Assembly: GCA_029863175.1 (NCBI GenBank)
Contig: JAOTVX010000002.1
Span: forward strand, 62,001-126,000
Direction: 5' to 3'
Origin: Betaproteobacteria bacterium
Lineage (GTDB): Bacteria > Pseudomonadota > Gammaproteobacteria > Burkholderiales > SG8-41
Length of the DNA stretch: 64,000 nucleotides
In this document: positions 53,661 through 62,210 of the stretch, piece by piece
Position numbering within the stretch: position 1 is the stretch's first letter
Layout of the letters: each line of letters opens with the position of its first letter
The notes under the pieces: model-generated
What the model saw: only the letters and a program-made list of their open reading frames with translations
What the model was told of the DNA's origin: nothing
Databases searched by the model: none
Program-made: the position numbers and the translations under genes

Positions 53661-55009
53661 TTCTCGACCGGTTCGCGCATCGTCACGAATTCCTCGGCCA
53701 GAGTGGGATGGATGCCGATGGTGGCGTCGAGCTGTGACTTGGTGGCGCCGCAGTTGAGCGCAACCGCGAACCCCTGCATCACCTCGCCCGCTTCGGGTCC
53801 CACCATGTGCACTCCCAGCACCCGGTCGTTCTTGCGGTCCACCACGAGCTTCATTAGCGATTTCTCGCTGCGTCCCGTAAGCGTGTGCTTGAGCGGCGTG
53901 AAAGTCGAGCGGTAGATCACGATATCGAGGCCCTTCGTGCGCGCCTCCTCCTCGGACAAGCCCACGGTCCCGACGTTGGGATGGGAGAAGATCGCCGTGG
54001 CGACGTTCTCGTAGCTCATCCGGCGCCGGCCCTGGTTGAAGAGCCGGTCGGCCACGACCATGCCCTCTGCCAGCGCCACCGGCGTGAGCAGCACGCGGTC
54101 GGTCACGTCGCCAATGGCGTGGATCGACGGCACGCTGCTCTGGTAGCGCTCATCGACAACGACAGCGCCGTTCGCACCGAGCGTCACGCCGGCGTCTTCG
54201 AGCCCCAGCCCTGCGATATTCGGCGCGCGACCGGTCGCAAGCATGACTCCGTCGCTTTCGAGGACGGTGCCGTCGGTGAGTGTGCTGTGAAGCGACCCGT
54301 TGCGCGTGATCGCCGTAATGTTGCAATCGTAGCGGACCGTTATACCTTTCGCCGCCATCTGTTCGCCCAGGAAACGGCCAAGGTCGGCGTCAAAAGACCG
54401 TAACAGGGGTTTGCGGCGGTAGATGAGCGTGGTCTCTACGCCGAGACCGTTGAAGATCGACGCGAACTCCACCGCGATGTAGCCGCCACCGACCACCGCC
54501 ACGTGCCGCGGCAGCTCGGCCAGGTGAAACGCTTCGTTCGAGGTAAATGCCAGGTCGGCACCTGGGATGTCCGGCTTCACCGGCCAGCCCCCGGTCGCCA
54601 CTAGAATGTGCTCTGCGGTGGCATGTTTGCCGTTCAAGTCGACGGTGTGGGGATCGAGGACGCTCGCACGCCCCTGGAATAGTTGGACACCCGAGCTCTT
54701 GAGAAGCCGCTCGTAGACATCATTCAGGCGCTCGATCTCGCGATCCTTATGCGCGACCAGCGTCTTCCAGTCGAAGGCAGGCTCACCGGGCCGCCAACCG
54801 TACGCCACGGCATCCTCGAAATCTTCATGGAAATGCGCAGCATAGGAGAAAAGCTTTTTCGGGATGCAGCCGACATTGACGCAGGTGCCGCCGAGGTAGC
54901 GATCCTCCGCAATGGCCACGCGCGCGCCAAAGCCGGCGGCGAAGCGGCTGGCCCGCACGCCGCCAGATCCTGCGCCAATGGTGAAAAGATCGTAGTCGTA
55001 CTTGGGCAT
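53657..55009 (-). CDS. gor: Glutathione-disulfide reductase
   Basis: 450 residues. The redox disulfide is GTCVNVGC (Cys43, Cys48). FAD folds are [16 protein letters not shown] and [14 protein letters not shown], the NADPH fold is [21 protein letters not shown], and the C-terminal dimer motif is [14 protein letters not shown] with the catalytic His. It keeps glutathione reduced using NADPH. It pairs functionally with the GST, and possibly with the selenoprotein peroxidases in this window. Monocistronic. Confidence 0.96.
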   Translation of the reverse strand: MPKYDYDLFTIGAGSGGVRASRFAAGFGARVAIAEDRYLGGTCVNVGCIPKKLFSYAAHFHEDFEDAVAYGWRPGEPAFDWKTLVAHKDREIERLNDVYERLLKSSGVQLFQGRASVLDPHTVDLNGKHATAEHILVATGGWPVKPDIPGADLAFTSNEAFHLAELPRHVAVVGGGYIAVEFASIFNGLGVETTLIYRRKPLLRSFDADLGRFLGEQMAAKGITVRYDCNITAITRNGSLHSTLTDGTVLESDGVMLATGRAPNIAGLGLEDAGVTLGANGAVVVDERYQSSVPSIHAIGDVTDRVLLTPVALAEGMVVADRLFNQGRRRMSYENVATAIFSHPNVGTVGLSEEEARTKGLDIVIYRSTFTPLKHTLTGRSEKSLMKLVVDRKNDRVLGVHMVGPEAGEVMQGFAVALNCGATKSQLDATIGIHPTLAEEFVTMREPVEN

Positions 55010-55118
55010 AAGAATTCTCCAACCTTGGGACGATTCGGGACATTCCGCGGATACCGCCGATCAACGCCGTGGATCGTCGCACATCAGCGACACCTCCATC
55101 AAACTGCCGGCACCCCGC

Positions 55119-55124
55119 TATAAT
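55119..55124 (+). promoter_or_regulatory. Possible -10 element of the diguanylate cyclase gene
   Basis: TATAAT at 55119-55124, about 57 nt before the ATG. No convincing -35 is visible. Confidence 0.35.
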
Positions 55125-55180
55125 CGCTGTATGCGCCCCGGACTCGATGGCCCGACTGCGTTGCGGCGCGCCGTGTTCTA

Positions 55181-56410
55181 ATGCCCGCCCTGCTCGGGGG
55201 TCTCGCCCTTCTCACGGTTCCCGCCGCGGTCCTGGTGGCGGCCTTCCTCTTCGTCGTCTACAGCCCCGCCTTGCCGCGATCGCTGGCGGGACTCGAGCTC
55301 TACGGGCCGTACATTCTCTTCGCGATAGGATCCGCGCTCGCCTTGACATTCAAGCGCGGGCGGGTGCTGGCGGCTCTCGCCGTCCTGATCATCGCCTACA
55401 TAGCGCAACAACTGTGGCTCCAACACGGCCTTGTCGACCTTAGCGCCCGAACGATCTTTCTGGCGCTGGGCCTCTTCGTGCCGCTCAACCTCGGCGTCCT
55501 CGCCTTCCGGCCCGAGCGCGGCACGTTGAACCGCTACGGCGCGCTGCGACTGGCGGTGTTGGCTGCCGAGGCCGCGCTCGCGGCGTGGATCATCCAGAGC
55601 GGCGGCACGGGCATTATTGACGCGGCGTACCTCAAATTCATCGATCCGGCCCCTATTAGTGCCGGGCACTTGCCGCAGCTCGCGATTCTTTTCATCGCGC
55701 TCGGCGCACTCGCCGCCCTCGCCGCCACTTTTCTGACGCGCTCGGCCATCAACGCGAGCCTGGCGGGAGCAATCATCGCCTTCGCCGTCGCAGCGCATGT
55801 CGTGACCGCTTCGACCATATTCTCGGTCTTTATCACGGCCGCTGAGCTGATGGTGACAATTGGCGTGCTCCAGGCCAGCTTCCGCATGGCATTCCGCGAC
55901 GAGTTGACGGGCTTGCCGAGCCGCCGCGCGCTCAACGAGCGGCTGATGACGCTCCCGCGCGCTTACACCATCGCGATGCTCGACATCGACCATTTCAAGA
56001 AGTTCAACGACACCTACGGGCACGATCTCGGCGACCACGTCCTCAAGATGATCGCTGCGCGCATCGCCCGCATCAGCGGCGGCGGCACGGCGTTCCGTTA
56101 TGGCGGCGAGGAGTTCACGGTGCTGTTCCCGGGGAAAAGCATCGGCGAGGCCGTTCCCTTTCTCGAAGCGCTGCGCGAGAACGTGCAAGCCTATCAGCTC
56201 GCGCTGCGCGCCTCGGACCGGCCGAAGAAATCGAAGGGTGCGAAGCGGCAGCGCGGCGGTTGGCGCGACAAACGCTCGGTTTCGGTGACGATCAGCATCG
56301 GCGTCGCCGAACGTAACGACCGGCTCGAAACGCCGGAGGAAGTAACCCAGGCAGCCGACCGCGCGCTCTATCGGGCGAAAGAGAAGGGCCGTAACCAGGT
56401 GAGCCGCTAG
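55181..56410 (+). CDS. Membrane diguanylate cyclase
   Basis: 409 residues. About six to seven hydrophobic segments span residues 5-230. A GGDEF domain follows: FRDELTGLPSRRALNERL, DIDHFKKFNDTYGHDLGDHVLK, and GGEEF in FRYGGEEFTVLFPG. The RxxD inhibitory site five residues before GGEEF is absent (SGGG there), so product inhibition at that site is unlikely. A basic insert (KKSKGAKRQRGG) precedes the C-terminus (VSVTISIGVAERND, ADRALYRAKEKGRNQV). The stop codon lies in a repeat hairpin. Confidence 0.93.
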   Translation: MPALLGGLALLTVPAAVLVAAFLFVVYSPALPRSLAGLELYGPYILFAIGSALALTFKRGRVLAALAVLIIAYIAQQLWLQHGLVDLSARTIFLALGLFVPLNLGVLAFRPERGTLNRYGALRLAVLAAEAALAAWIIQSGGTGIIDAAYLKFIDPAPISAGHLPQLAILFIALGALAALAATFLTRSAINASLAGAIIAFAVAAHVVTASTIFSVFITAAELMVTIGVLQASFRMAFRDELTGLPSRRALNERLMTLPRAYTIAMLDIDHFKKFNDTYGHDLGDHVLKMIAARIARISGGGTAFRYGGEEFTVLFPGKSIGEAVPFLEALRENVQAYQLALRASDRPKKSKGAKRQRGGWRDKRSVSVTISIGVAERNDRLETPEEVTQAADRALYRAKEKGRNQVSR

Positions 56411-56616
56411 CAGCCTGTCGGACTTGGCGCTCTGACAGGCTGCTAACAGCAAAACCGCCTGCGGATTTCGGATCGAACTGGCGATAACGACCGCTTCCGA
56501 ACTGTAATGGCGTCTGCGAGTGCGGTCGAAATGAGAGTTCTTTGCCGTGTTTTGTCCTTATATTGTGCAGGCGGTTTTGCCTTAGGAGTTTGGCGGACCA
56601 TAGTCCGACAAACTCC
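56409..56616. repeat. Compound palindromic element, AGCAGCCTGTC hairpin plus 14-bp inverted repeat
   Basis: AGCAGCCTGTC/GACAGGCTGCT (56409-56419/56434-56444) overlaps the TAG stop. GCAAAACCGCCTGC (56449-56462) is exactly inverted as GCAGGCGGTTTTGC (56567-56580). GGAGTTTGGCGGAC...GTCCGACAAACTCC closes at 56616. Related elements lie at 61021-61056 and 61665-61845. Confidence 0.85.
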
Positions 56617-56644
56617 TCGGGACACGGCGCACCCGGCGCTGCGC

Positions 56645-56650
56645 TACAAT
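56645..56650 (+). promoter_or_regulatory. Possible -10 element for the NnrU-like gene
   Basis: TACAAT ten bases before the GTG start. Start distance implies a very short leader. Confidence 0.3.
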
Positions 56651-56660
56651 CGGCATTGTC

Positions 56661-57341
56661 GTGAACCCACTTACCCAGCTTCTGCTCGCCTGCGGCGCGT
56701 TCCTCGCAACGCATTTCGTATCGAGCACGCCCCTGCGCGCAGGGCTCATCCGTTCCATCGGGGAAAAAGCCTACCTCGCGCTCTACAGCGCTGCCGCTTT
56801 CGCGACGCTGGGCTGGATGATCTTTACCTATATCCGGGCGCCGTACGCCGGTCTCTGGCCGGTGCTAAGCCTGCGCTATGCGCCGCTTTTTTTCATGCCG
56901 TTCGCGCTGATCCTCATCGTCTGCGGCCTGCTCGCGCGCAACCCGACGATGGTCGGCCAGGAGCGCCTGCTCGAGGCCGACGAGCCGGCTCGCGGCATCC
57001 TGCGCGTGACGCGCCATCCCTTGATGTGGGGCGTTGCGCTGTGGGCAGCGGTGCACATGCTCGCGCGCGGGGATGCGGCGGCCGCCGCGTTTTTCGGGAC
57101 GTTTCTCGTGCTCGCGCTGGCGGGCACGGCGCTGAGCGACCGCCGCAAGGCGCGCTCGCTGGGCGAGCGTTGGCAGCGCTTCTCGGCCGTTACCTCGCAC
57201 GTGCCTTTTGCGGCGATCGCGGCCGGACGCAACACATTGAAGCCCGCGGAGATCGGCTGGAGTAAACCGGCCGTCGGGATCGCGCTCTACGTTGCGCTCA
57301 TCTTTCTCCATTCCGTGATCTTCGGCGCGCGACCGTACTGA
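56661..57341 (+). CDS. NnrU-family membrane protein
   Basis: 226 residues, GTG start. Several membrane segments and the NnrU/isoprenylcysteine-methyltransferase-like motif RGILRVTRHPLMWGVALWA (RHPxxWG), with FGARPY at the end. NnrU is required for nitrite/nitric oxide reduction in some bacteria, but no nitrogen-oxide genes are adjacent, so the role is not assigned. Codirectional with the following EamA gene. Confidence 0.82.
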   Translation: MNPLTQLLLACGAFLATHFVSSTPLRAGLIRSIGEKAYLALYSAAAFATLGWMIFTYIRAPYAGLWPVLSLRYAPLFFMPFALILIVCGLLARNPTMVGQERLLEADEPARGILRVTRHPLMWGVALWAAVHMLARGDAAAAAFFGTFLVLALAGTALSDRRKARSLGERWQRFSAVTSHVPFAAIAAGRNTLKPAEIGWSKPAVGIALYVALIFLHSVIFGARPY

Positions 57342-57377
57342 CGCGGCGCGCCACCGGCCACTGCGCGTCCCCCCGGT

Positions 57378-57383
57378 TACAAT
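57378..57383 (+). promoter_or_regulatory. Possible -10 element for the second EamA permease
   Basis: TACAAT at 57378-57383, 29 nt before ATG 57413. It favours that ATG over the TTG at 57392, which would be nearly leaderless. Confidence 0.3.
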
Positions 57384-57412
57384 CCTGCACTTTGCGCTAC
57401 CTCGCGCGGGCC

Positions 57413-58324
57413 ATGCCGCCGCCATCTTTCGTGCAAAGCCGTGCGTTCGAGACGCTGCTTGCGTGGTACTTCGTCTCGGTCTGGGGCTCTGGTTTTGTCG
57501 CAACCAAGATTGGCCTGCAGCACGCGGCGCCGTTCACGTTCCTGACATTGCGGTTCGCGTTTGGCCTTGCATGCCTCATCCCCATCGTCCTGATCACGCG
57601 GCCGCGCTGGCCGGCCTCGCGGCAGGAGCTCGGGCATGTGATCGCCGGTGGCCTGCTCATGCACGCGGTGCACCTCTCCGGCAGTCACTACACGCAGTAC
57701 CTCGGCCTGTCCGCCGGGATTACCGCGCTGATTCTTTCGTTGCAGCCGCTCATGACCGCGCTGATCGCGGCGCGTTGGATGAGCGAGCGGCTCTCACCGC
57801 GTCAATGGTGGGGCATCGGCGCTGGCCTGGCGGGCGTTGCCCTCATCGTCTGGCACAAGGTGGACGTGCGTGAGGCGAGTATCGGCAGCCTGGTTGCGGT
57901 AATGATTGCGCTCGCCGGTGTCACCGCGGGAACGCTCTACCATCGCGTTTTCTGTCCGATAGTCGATTTGCGCAGCGCCACTTTGCTGCAGTTCGCCGTT
58001 ACCATTGCCGTGCTCTCACCGCTCGCGTGGCTTGTGGAGGGGTTCGTGGTGAGGTGGTCGTGGGCGCTGGCGGGCTCCATCGCCTTTCTCGTGATCGGCG
58101 CGTCGATCCTGGCGGTAAGCGCGTTGCATACGCTCATGCGGCGCGGCCAGGCGACTCGTGTCACAAGCCTCGTCTTTCTCACGCCAATCTTCGCCATTGG
58201 GCTCGAGCTGGTTATGTTCGGGGAAGTCCCCAGCGTGCTGTCCATCGTGGGTATCGTAGTCACCTGTTTTGGCGTCGCCCTGGTCGCGTGGCGGCCCCCG
58301 ACCGGCAGAAACGCGTTGGCTTGA
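57413..58324 (+). CDS. EamA/DMT-family permease
   Basis: About 303 residues (ATG 57413) with ten hydrophobic segments in two EamA repeats: VSVWGSGFVATKIGLQHAAPFTFLTLRF at the start, PLMTALIAARWMSERLSPRQWWGIG in the first half, and VFLTPIFAIGLELVMFGEVPS in the second. Metabolite exporters of this type are common. A TTG at 57392 is an alternative start. It is followed 74 bp later by a UspA gene on the same strand. Confidence 0.87.
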   Translation: MPPPSFVQSRAFETLLAWYFVSVWGSGFVATKIGLQHAAPFTFLTLRFAFGLACLIPIVLITRPRWPASRQELGHVIAGGLLMHAVHLSGSHYTQYLGLSAGITALILSLQPLMTALIAARWMSERLSPRQWWGIGAGLAGVALIVWHKVDVREASIGSLVAVMIALAGVTAGTLYHRVFCPIVDLRSATLLQFAVTIAVLSPLAWLVEGFVVRWSWALAGSIAFLVIGASILAVSALHTLMRRGQATRVTSLVFLTPIFAIGLELVMFGEVPSVLSIVGIVVTCFGVALVAWRPPTGRNALA

Positions 58325-58398
58325 TCGAGATCAAAACGGCTGCACCGGCCACCGCGCATGATCGTCGCGGTGATTCAAAAGAACTCGAACGCTACGCC

Positions 58399-58839
58399 AT
58401 GTTGAGATTTCTGGTCCCCACCGACGGCTCGGAACACGCGTTGGTTGCGGTCGAGGAAGTAATCCGGCTCGCGTCGCAACTCGCTCAACCGGTCGAAGTG
58501 CTTCTGCTCAACGTGCAGCCTGCGGTGCCCGCCAAGTTCCTGTTGCTCGGAGAAGGCACGCCATCAGACAAGCGCAAGCTCGAGGAGCCGCTGCGTCAGG
58601 CCGGTGAAGAGACATTGCAGCCGGCGCGCGCTCTGCTTGAGCGCGCGAAAATCGCTCATGCCTGCCACGTCGAGATCGGTCACGCCGCCGAGATCATCGC
58701 TCGGTTTGCGCAGTCCTATCACTGCGAGATGATCGTGATGGCAACGCGGGGACTCAACGCCGGCTCGGGACTGTTGCTCGGTTCTGTCGCGACGAAGGTT
58801 GTGCACCTCGCGGAAATCCCGGTGCTCCTGGTGCGCTAG
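58399..58839 (+). CDS. UspA-type universal stress protein
   Basis: 146 residues. The UspA fold is clear: LRFLVPTDGSEHALVAVEEVIRLA at the start and IVMATRGLNAGSGLLLGSVATKVVHLAEIPVLLVR at the end. The ATP-binding G-2x-G-9x-G pattern appears as G-L-N-A-G...GSVA. Stress- or starvation-linked nucleotide-binding protein. No operon beyond the preceding permease. Confidence 0.92.
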   Translation: MLRFLVPTDGSEHALVAVEEVIRLASQLAQPVEVLLLNVQPAVPAKFLLLGEGTPSDKRKLEEPLRQAGEETLQPARALLERAKIAHACHVEIGHAAEIIARFAQSYHCEMIVMATRGLNAGSGLLLGSVATKVVHLAEIPVLLVR

Positions 58840-58926
58840 CGCCCTTTTCACCGCGGCCGGATCCACAAGGTGAGCCGCCGGTTCGCAGGCGGGTAGAATG
58901 CTGACTTTTCCTGGCCCGCGTGTCCC

Positions 58927-59025
58927 TTGAGCAGTGTGCCGCTTGCGTTCGGCACGCTCGGCGCGGTACTCGGCATGGTGCCCGTGTTCTGGGCCATGGG
59001 CGCGGGCCTGCTCGCCGCGGGTTAA
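58927..59025 (+). pseudogene. Possible MFS transporter C-terminal remnant
   Basis: An in-frame TTG (or GTG 58936) opens SSVPLAFGTLGAVLGMVPVFWAMGAGLLAAG and TAA. The pattern resembles the last two membrane segments of an MFS permease. An in-frame TAG lies just upstream at 58894, so nothing longer is present. A TAGAAT at 58894-58899 lies in the same spot. Low confidence. Confidence 0.3.
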
Positions 59026-59065
59026 GCGGTGACCCGCGCGCGCTGAGACTGGCGCAGCAAAGAAA

Positions 59066-59091
59066 ACGGGGCTGCGAATCCGCAGCCCCGT
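59066..59091 (-). terminator. Rho-independent terminator of the SWIB-domain gene
   Basis: A perfect 11-bp stem ACGGGGCTGCG/CGCAGCCCCGT with a four-base loop. On the minus strand it is followed by TTTTCTTT. It lies 26 bp after the stop codon. Confidence 0.9.
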
Positions 59092-59116
59092 CCCATTCTA
59101 CCTGTCGTTTTCCAGC

Positions 59117-59455
59117 TTAGCCCAGGTGTTTGCTCACCAAGCGGGTCATTTCGAACATCGAGACCTGGCTACGGCCGAAAATGGGGCGCAGTTTCTCGTC
59201 GGCGTTGATCATGCGCCGGTTGGTCCGGTCCTGCAACCCGTTGCGCTTGATGTAGGCCCACAGCTTCTTCGTAACCTCGGTGCGTGGCATCGCGCTGCTG
59301 CCGATCACCGCGGCAAGTGTCGAGCTCGGGTTCACCGGCTTCATGAACGACGGGTTCGGCTTGCGCGCGCTCTTCTTCTTCTTCGCCGGCTTGCGCGCGA
59401 CCTTGCGAACCTTCTTCGCCTTCTTGCTGCTCTTTCTCTTCTTGCTCTTCGCCAT
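59117..59455 (-). CDS. SWIB/MDM2-domain protein with histone-H1-like tail
   Basis: 112 residues. The N-terminal 35 are Lys/Arg/Ala-rich (AKSKKRKSSKKAKKVRKVARKPAKKKK), like histone H1. Residues 42-112 form a SWIB/MDM2 fold (SSTLAAVIGSSAMPRTEVTKKLWAYIKRNGLQD, RPIFGRSQVSMFEMTRLVSKHL). Bacterial proteins of this type are found in betaproteobacteria and Chlamydiae and are probably DNA-associated. ATG at 59455 follows GGGAG. The terminator directly follows the stop. Confidence 0.88.
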   Translation of the reverse strand: MAKSKKRKSSKKAKKVRKVARKPAKKKKSARKPNPSFMKPVNPSSTLAAVIGSSAMPRTEVTKKLWAYIKRNGLQDRTNRRMINADEKLRPIFGRSQVSMFEMTRLVSKHLG

Positions 59456-59783
59456 TACTATCTCCCAGTGTGGCGCCGTACGGCGCGTGTGGTTGGAAAC
59501 TACAGCAAACGATAAATTAAGAGCGAAGGATGCCAATGTCCACGCGACCTTGCAAGAGATTTTTGGGGGTTGACACACGGGCGAAACCCCACGCAAGCGT
59601 CGGGGCCTTACCGCGAGGCGATCGCGCCACGCCGCGCGATGCTCGACTGATTGGTCATTGTTACATCCGGCGCAGCCCGCGGATCGGCAAGCTGCAATCC
59701 GGCCACGGCATGAAGTCAAGGACTTATCCGAAGAAGCTCGAGTCTATGGGTCTGCCTGGTTCGCTCGATCGCGGCGCGGGGCT

Positions 59784-60767
59784 ATGAGCGCCGTACCGTT
59801 CAATCTTGCGGTGCACGGCGGTGCAGGCGCCCTGGCGCGGGGCCCGCGTCGGGACCGGCACGCCGCCCACCGCGCCGCTCTTGCCGCTGCGCTGCGCGCC
59901 GGCCATGCCCTGTTGGCCGGCGGTGGGTCGGCCGTCGACGCCGTGATCGCAGCCGTCGCGGCCCTCGAGGATTCGCCGCTTTTTAACGCCGGCCACGGCT
60001 CCGTCTTCACCGCAGCGGGAACGCACGAGCTCGACGCCGCGGTGATGGACGGCGCTACCGGACGTGCCGGTTCGGTCGCCGCCGTGACTCGCATCCGGAA
60101 TCCAGTCGCCGCAGCAGCTCTCGTAATGCGGCACTCGCCCTGGGTCATGCTGTGCGGCGCCGGCGCTGAGCGTTTCGCGGCCGACCACGGCGCCGACATG
60201 GTCGATCCCGCCTATTTCTTTACCCGCGCTCGCCACGAGCAACTCGAGCAGGCTCGCAAGCGTCGCAGCGTCGAACTCGACCACGATGGTGCAGCGCGCG
60301 CGCCACCAAGCGACGCGGGGGATGGGACGGTCTACGGCACCGTGGGCGCGATCGCCCTCGACGCGACGGGTAATCTCGCGGCAGCAACTTCGACCGGCGG
60401 CCTTACCAACCAGCCGCTCGGGCGGGTGGGCGACTCGCCGATCATCGGAGCAGGCACCTACGCTGAGAACGCCTCGGTCGCCGTGTCCGCAACCGGCGTC
60501 GGCGAGGTTTTCATGCGCGCGGTCGTGGCGCACGATATCGCCGCGATTGTGCGCTATCAGGGGTGGAGCGTGCGCGAGGCGGCGGAGGAAGTGATCCTCC
60601 GCAAGGTTCCCCGGGCGGGCGGACGCGGCGGCGCGATCGTGCTCGACCGCCGTGGCAATCTCGCCATGGTCTTCAACACCGAGGGCATGTATCGCGGAAC
60701 CATTCGCGGCGACGGCGAGCCGGAAGTTGCGATCTACCCGGCGGGCTCGCCACAAGACCAGATTTAA
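59784..60767 (+). CDS. iaaA: Isoaspartyl peptidase/L-asparaginase (Ntn-hydrolase)
   Basis: 327 residues. The N-terminal LAVHGGAGAL and GSAVDAVIAAVAALEDSPLFNAGHGSVFTAAG are typical. The self-cleavage site is GTVGAIALD, making Thr186 the nucleophile of the beta subunit. TSTGGLTNQPLGRVGDSPIIGAGTYAEN and VSATGVGEVFMRAVVAHDI follow. The precursor is expected to cleave into alpha and beta chains and hydrolyse asparagine or isoaspartyl dipeptides. The start has only a weak ribosome site. It is followed by a long perfect hairpin. The gap 59456-59783 before it holds nothing I can support. Confidence 0.92.
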   Translation: MSAVPFNLAVHGGAGALARGPRRDRHAAHRAALAAALRAGHALLAGGGSAVDAVIAAVAALEDSPLFNAGHGSVFTAAGTHELDAAVMDGATGRAGSVAAVTRIRNPVAAAALVMRHSPWVMLCGAGAERFAADHGADMVDPAYFFTRARHEQLEQARKRRSVELDHDGAARAPPSDAGDGTVYGTVGAIALDATGNLAAATSTGGLTNQPLGRVGDSPIIGAGTYAENASVAVSATGVGEVFMRAVVAHDIAAIVRYQGWSVREAAEEVILRKVPRAGGRGGAIVLDRRGNLAMVFNTEGMYRGTIRGDGEPEVAIYPAGSPQDQI

Positions 60768-60774
60768 CCGCCAA

Positions 60775-60820
60775 GATGGCATGGACGCCTCCCGCCCCTT
60801 CGGGAGGCGTCCATGCCATC
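60775..60820 (+). terminator. Long perfect hairpin after the asparaginase gene
   Basis: A 20-bp stem (60775-60794 with 60801-60820) without mismatch and a six-base loop, 8 bp after the stop codon. No T-run follows, so it may be a terminator or a palindromic element. The following 60821-61020 holds nothing recognisable. Confidence 0.5.
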
Positions 60821-61020
60821 GTAATGGAGTGGAAGGATAACCCAGATGATTGGTTGAATGGGCAGACAAGGTATTGACCGAGTGGTGGCGTCGCAGCCAA
60901 CGGCAAGGCAGGGTCGCGAGCAAGCGCATGCTAATGATGTGCACGCCACAAGGCCGCATAACATGTAATTCAGCGGACCGGCTTTTATTCTTGTTCCGTT
61001 CCTGAGACAGTGGTCTTCCG

Positions 61021-61056
61021 TAGGAATTTGCCGGGCATCAGCCCCGCAAATTCCTA
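61021..61056. repeat. TAGGAATTTGC palindrome overlapping the msrA stop
   Basis: TAGGAATTTGC ... GCAAATTCCTA; the msrA stop codon (minus strand, 61054-61056) lies in the right arm. It is related to the GGAGTTTGTCGGAC family at 56585 and 61700. Confidence 0.75.
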
Positions 61057-61617
61057 CCCCTTCTTGCGCTTTCCCAGGAATTCCTTGCGGAACTTGATCA
61101 CCTTGGGCGCCACCACGAACATGCAGTACGGCTGCGCGGGATTACGCGCAAAGTACTCCTGGTGGTAATCCTCGGCAACGTAATACGTGGACGCGGGCGC
61201 CACCTCGGTCACGATCGGACCGTCCCACAGTTTTGCGGCATTCATGCTCGCGATCACCTCTTCGGCCGCCGCTTTCTGCTCCGGCGAGTGATAGAAGATC
61301 GCCGAGCGATACTGGGTGCCGGCGTCATTGCCCTGGCGGTTGAGCGTCGTCGGATCATGGATCACGAAGAACACCTCCAGCAGTTCCCTGAACGAGACCG
61401 TCGCCGGGTCGAAGGTGATTCTCACGACCTCGGCGTGACCGGTTTCGCCAGCGCACACTTCCCGATAGGTCGGATTGGGCGTGTGGCCGCCCATGTACCC
61501 GGACTCGACCGACTCAACGCCCCTCATCTCGTCGTACACCGCTTCCAGGCACCAGAAACAGCCGCCGGCGAGCGTGGCGACTTCTTTGCCGTCCGGCACC
61601 ACAGTCGTGGAATTCAA
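61054..61617 (-). CDS. msrA: Peptide methionine sulfoxide reductase A
   Basis: 187 residues. The active site is [16 protein letters not shown] with catalytic Cys20 and a second Cys23. [42 protein letters not shown] and [15 protein letters not shown] follow. It repairs oxidised methionine using thioredoxin. Its active cysteine is an ordinary TGC, in contrast to the three TGA-containing redox genes. Its stop codon lies in a palindromic repeat. Confidence 0.96.
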   Translation of the reverse strand: MNSTTVVPDGKEVATLAGGCFWCLEAVYDEMRGVESVESGYMGGHTPNPTYREVCAGETGHAEVVRITFDPATVSFRELLEVFFVIHDPTTLNRQGNDAGTQYRSAIFYHSPEQKAAAEEVIASMNAAKLWDGPIVTEVAPASTYYVAEDYHQEYFARNPAQPYCMFVVAPKVIKFRKEFLGKRKKG

Positions 61618-61664
61618 GCCTGTAAGTCCTCGTGAGTGTGTTGGGAATGCTGATACGGTCCGTC

Positions 61665-61845
61665 TAGCAGCCTGTCGGCGTCGGCAATGTCACAGGAGTT
61701 TGTCGGATCAGAATTCGACAAATTGCTAGTGTATCGGATTCGCGGCGCGCCGCCCTGCTTCATCCGAGCCAGCCGCCTGCCGGACTTCGCGCCCCGACAG
61801 GCTGCTGAAGGAATTTGTCAGACCCAAGTGCGACAAACTCCTAGG
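61665..61845. repeat. Pair of AGCAGCCTGTCGG / GGAGTTTGTCGGA palindromic elements
   Basis: tagcagcctgtcggcg (61664) and aggagtttgtcggatcaga...attcgacaaattgcta (61692-61729), then gcgccccgacaggctgctg (61790-61808) and ggaatttgtcagaccc...gtgcgacaaactcctag (61811-61843). The outer arms are inverted relative to each other, as in a small non-autonomous element. Confidence 0.8.
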
Positions 61846-61992
61846 CGGCGGCCCAGTCGAACTTGGTGGCGTGGGCGCATCATCCACGCCGCGATCGGCG
61901 CGACCAAGCAGATTCCGTGGGTTGCGACCGGTTTGCCCGGCGGTCGCATTAGGTGATACCGTGCCTGGAATCCAGAGAGAGCGGTAAGCACC

Positions 61993-62058
61993 ATGCCACA
62001 GAGCGATTCGATGGTGGATGTGCTCAAGCGCGAGCTACCGGTGACCCGTAATAGGTGA
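61993..62058 (+). pseudogene. Stub of an HTH-type regulator N-terminus, cut by a repeat
   Basis: The ATG opens MPQSDSMVDVLKRELP and then enters a GTGACCCGTAATAGGTGAACGG repeat-like region with a stop. The DVLKREL start is seen in XRE-type regulators (KRELRxxGMTYxxLA), but only about 14 residues support this, so it is a guess. The gap 61618-62210 otherwise holds repeats. Confidence 0.3.
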
Positions 62059-62210
62059 ACGGTGAAGGGGGAACGAAAAAGGCGGATGGGAGAGGAGCAT
62101 GCAGTGAGGATCGCCGTTTTACCGCTTACCGCTTTCCGCTTACTGCTTACCGCTATACGATCCCGTTCACCGCTCTCGACGCGCCGGCGTCTATCTGCCA
62201 CTGATGCCTC

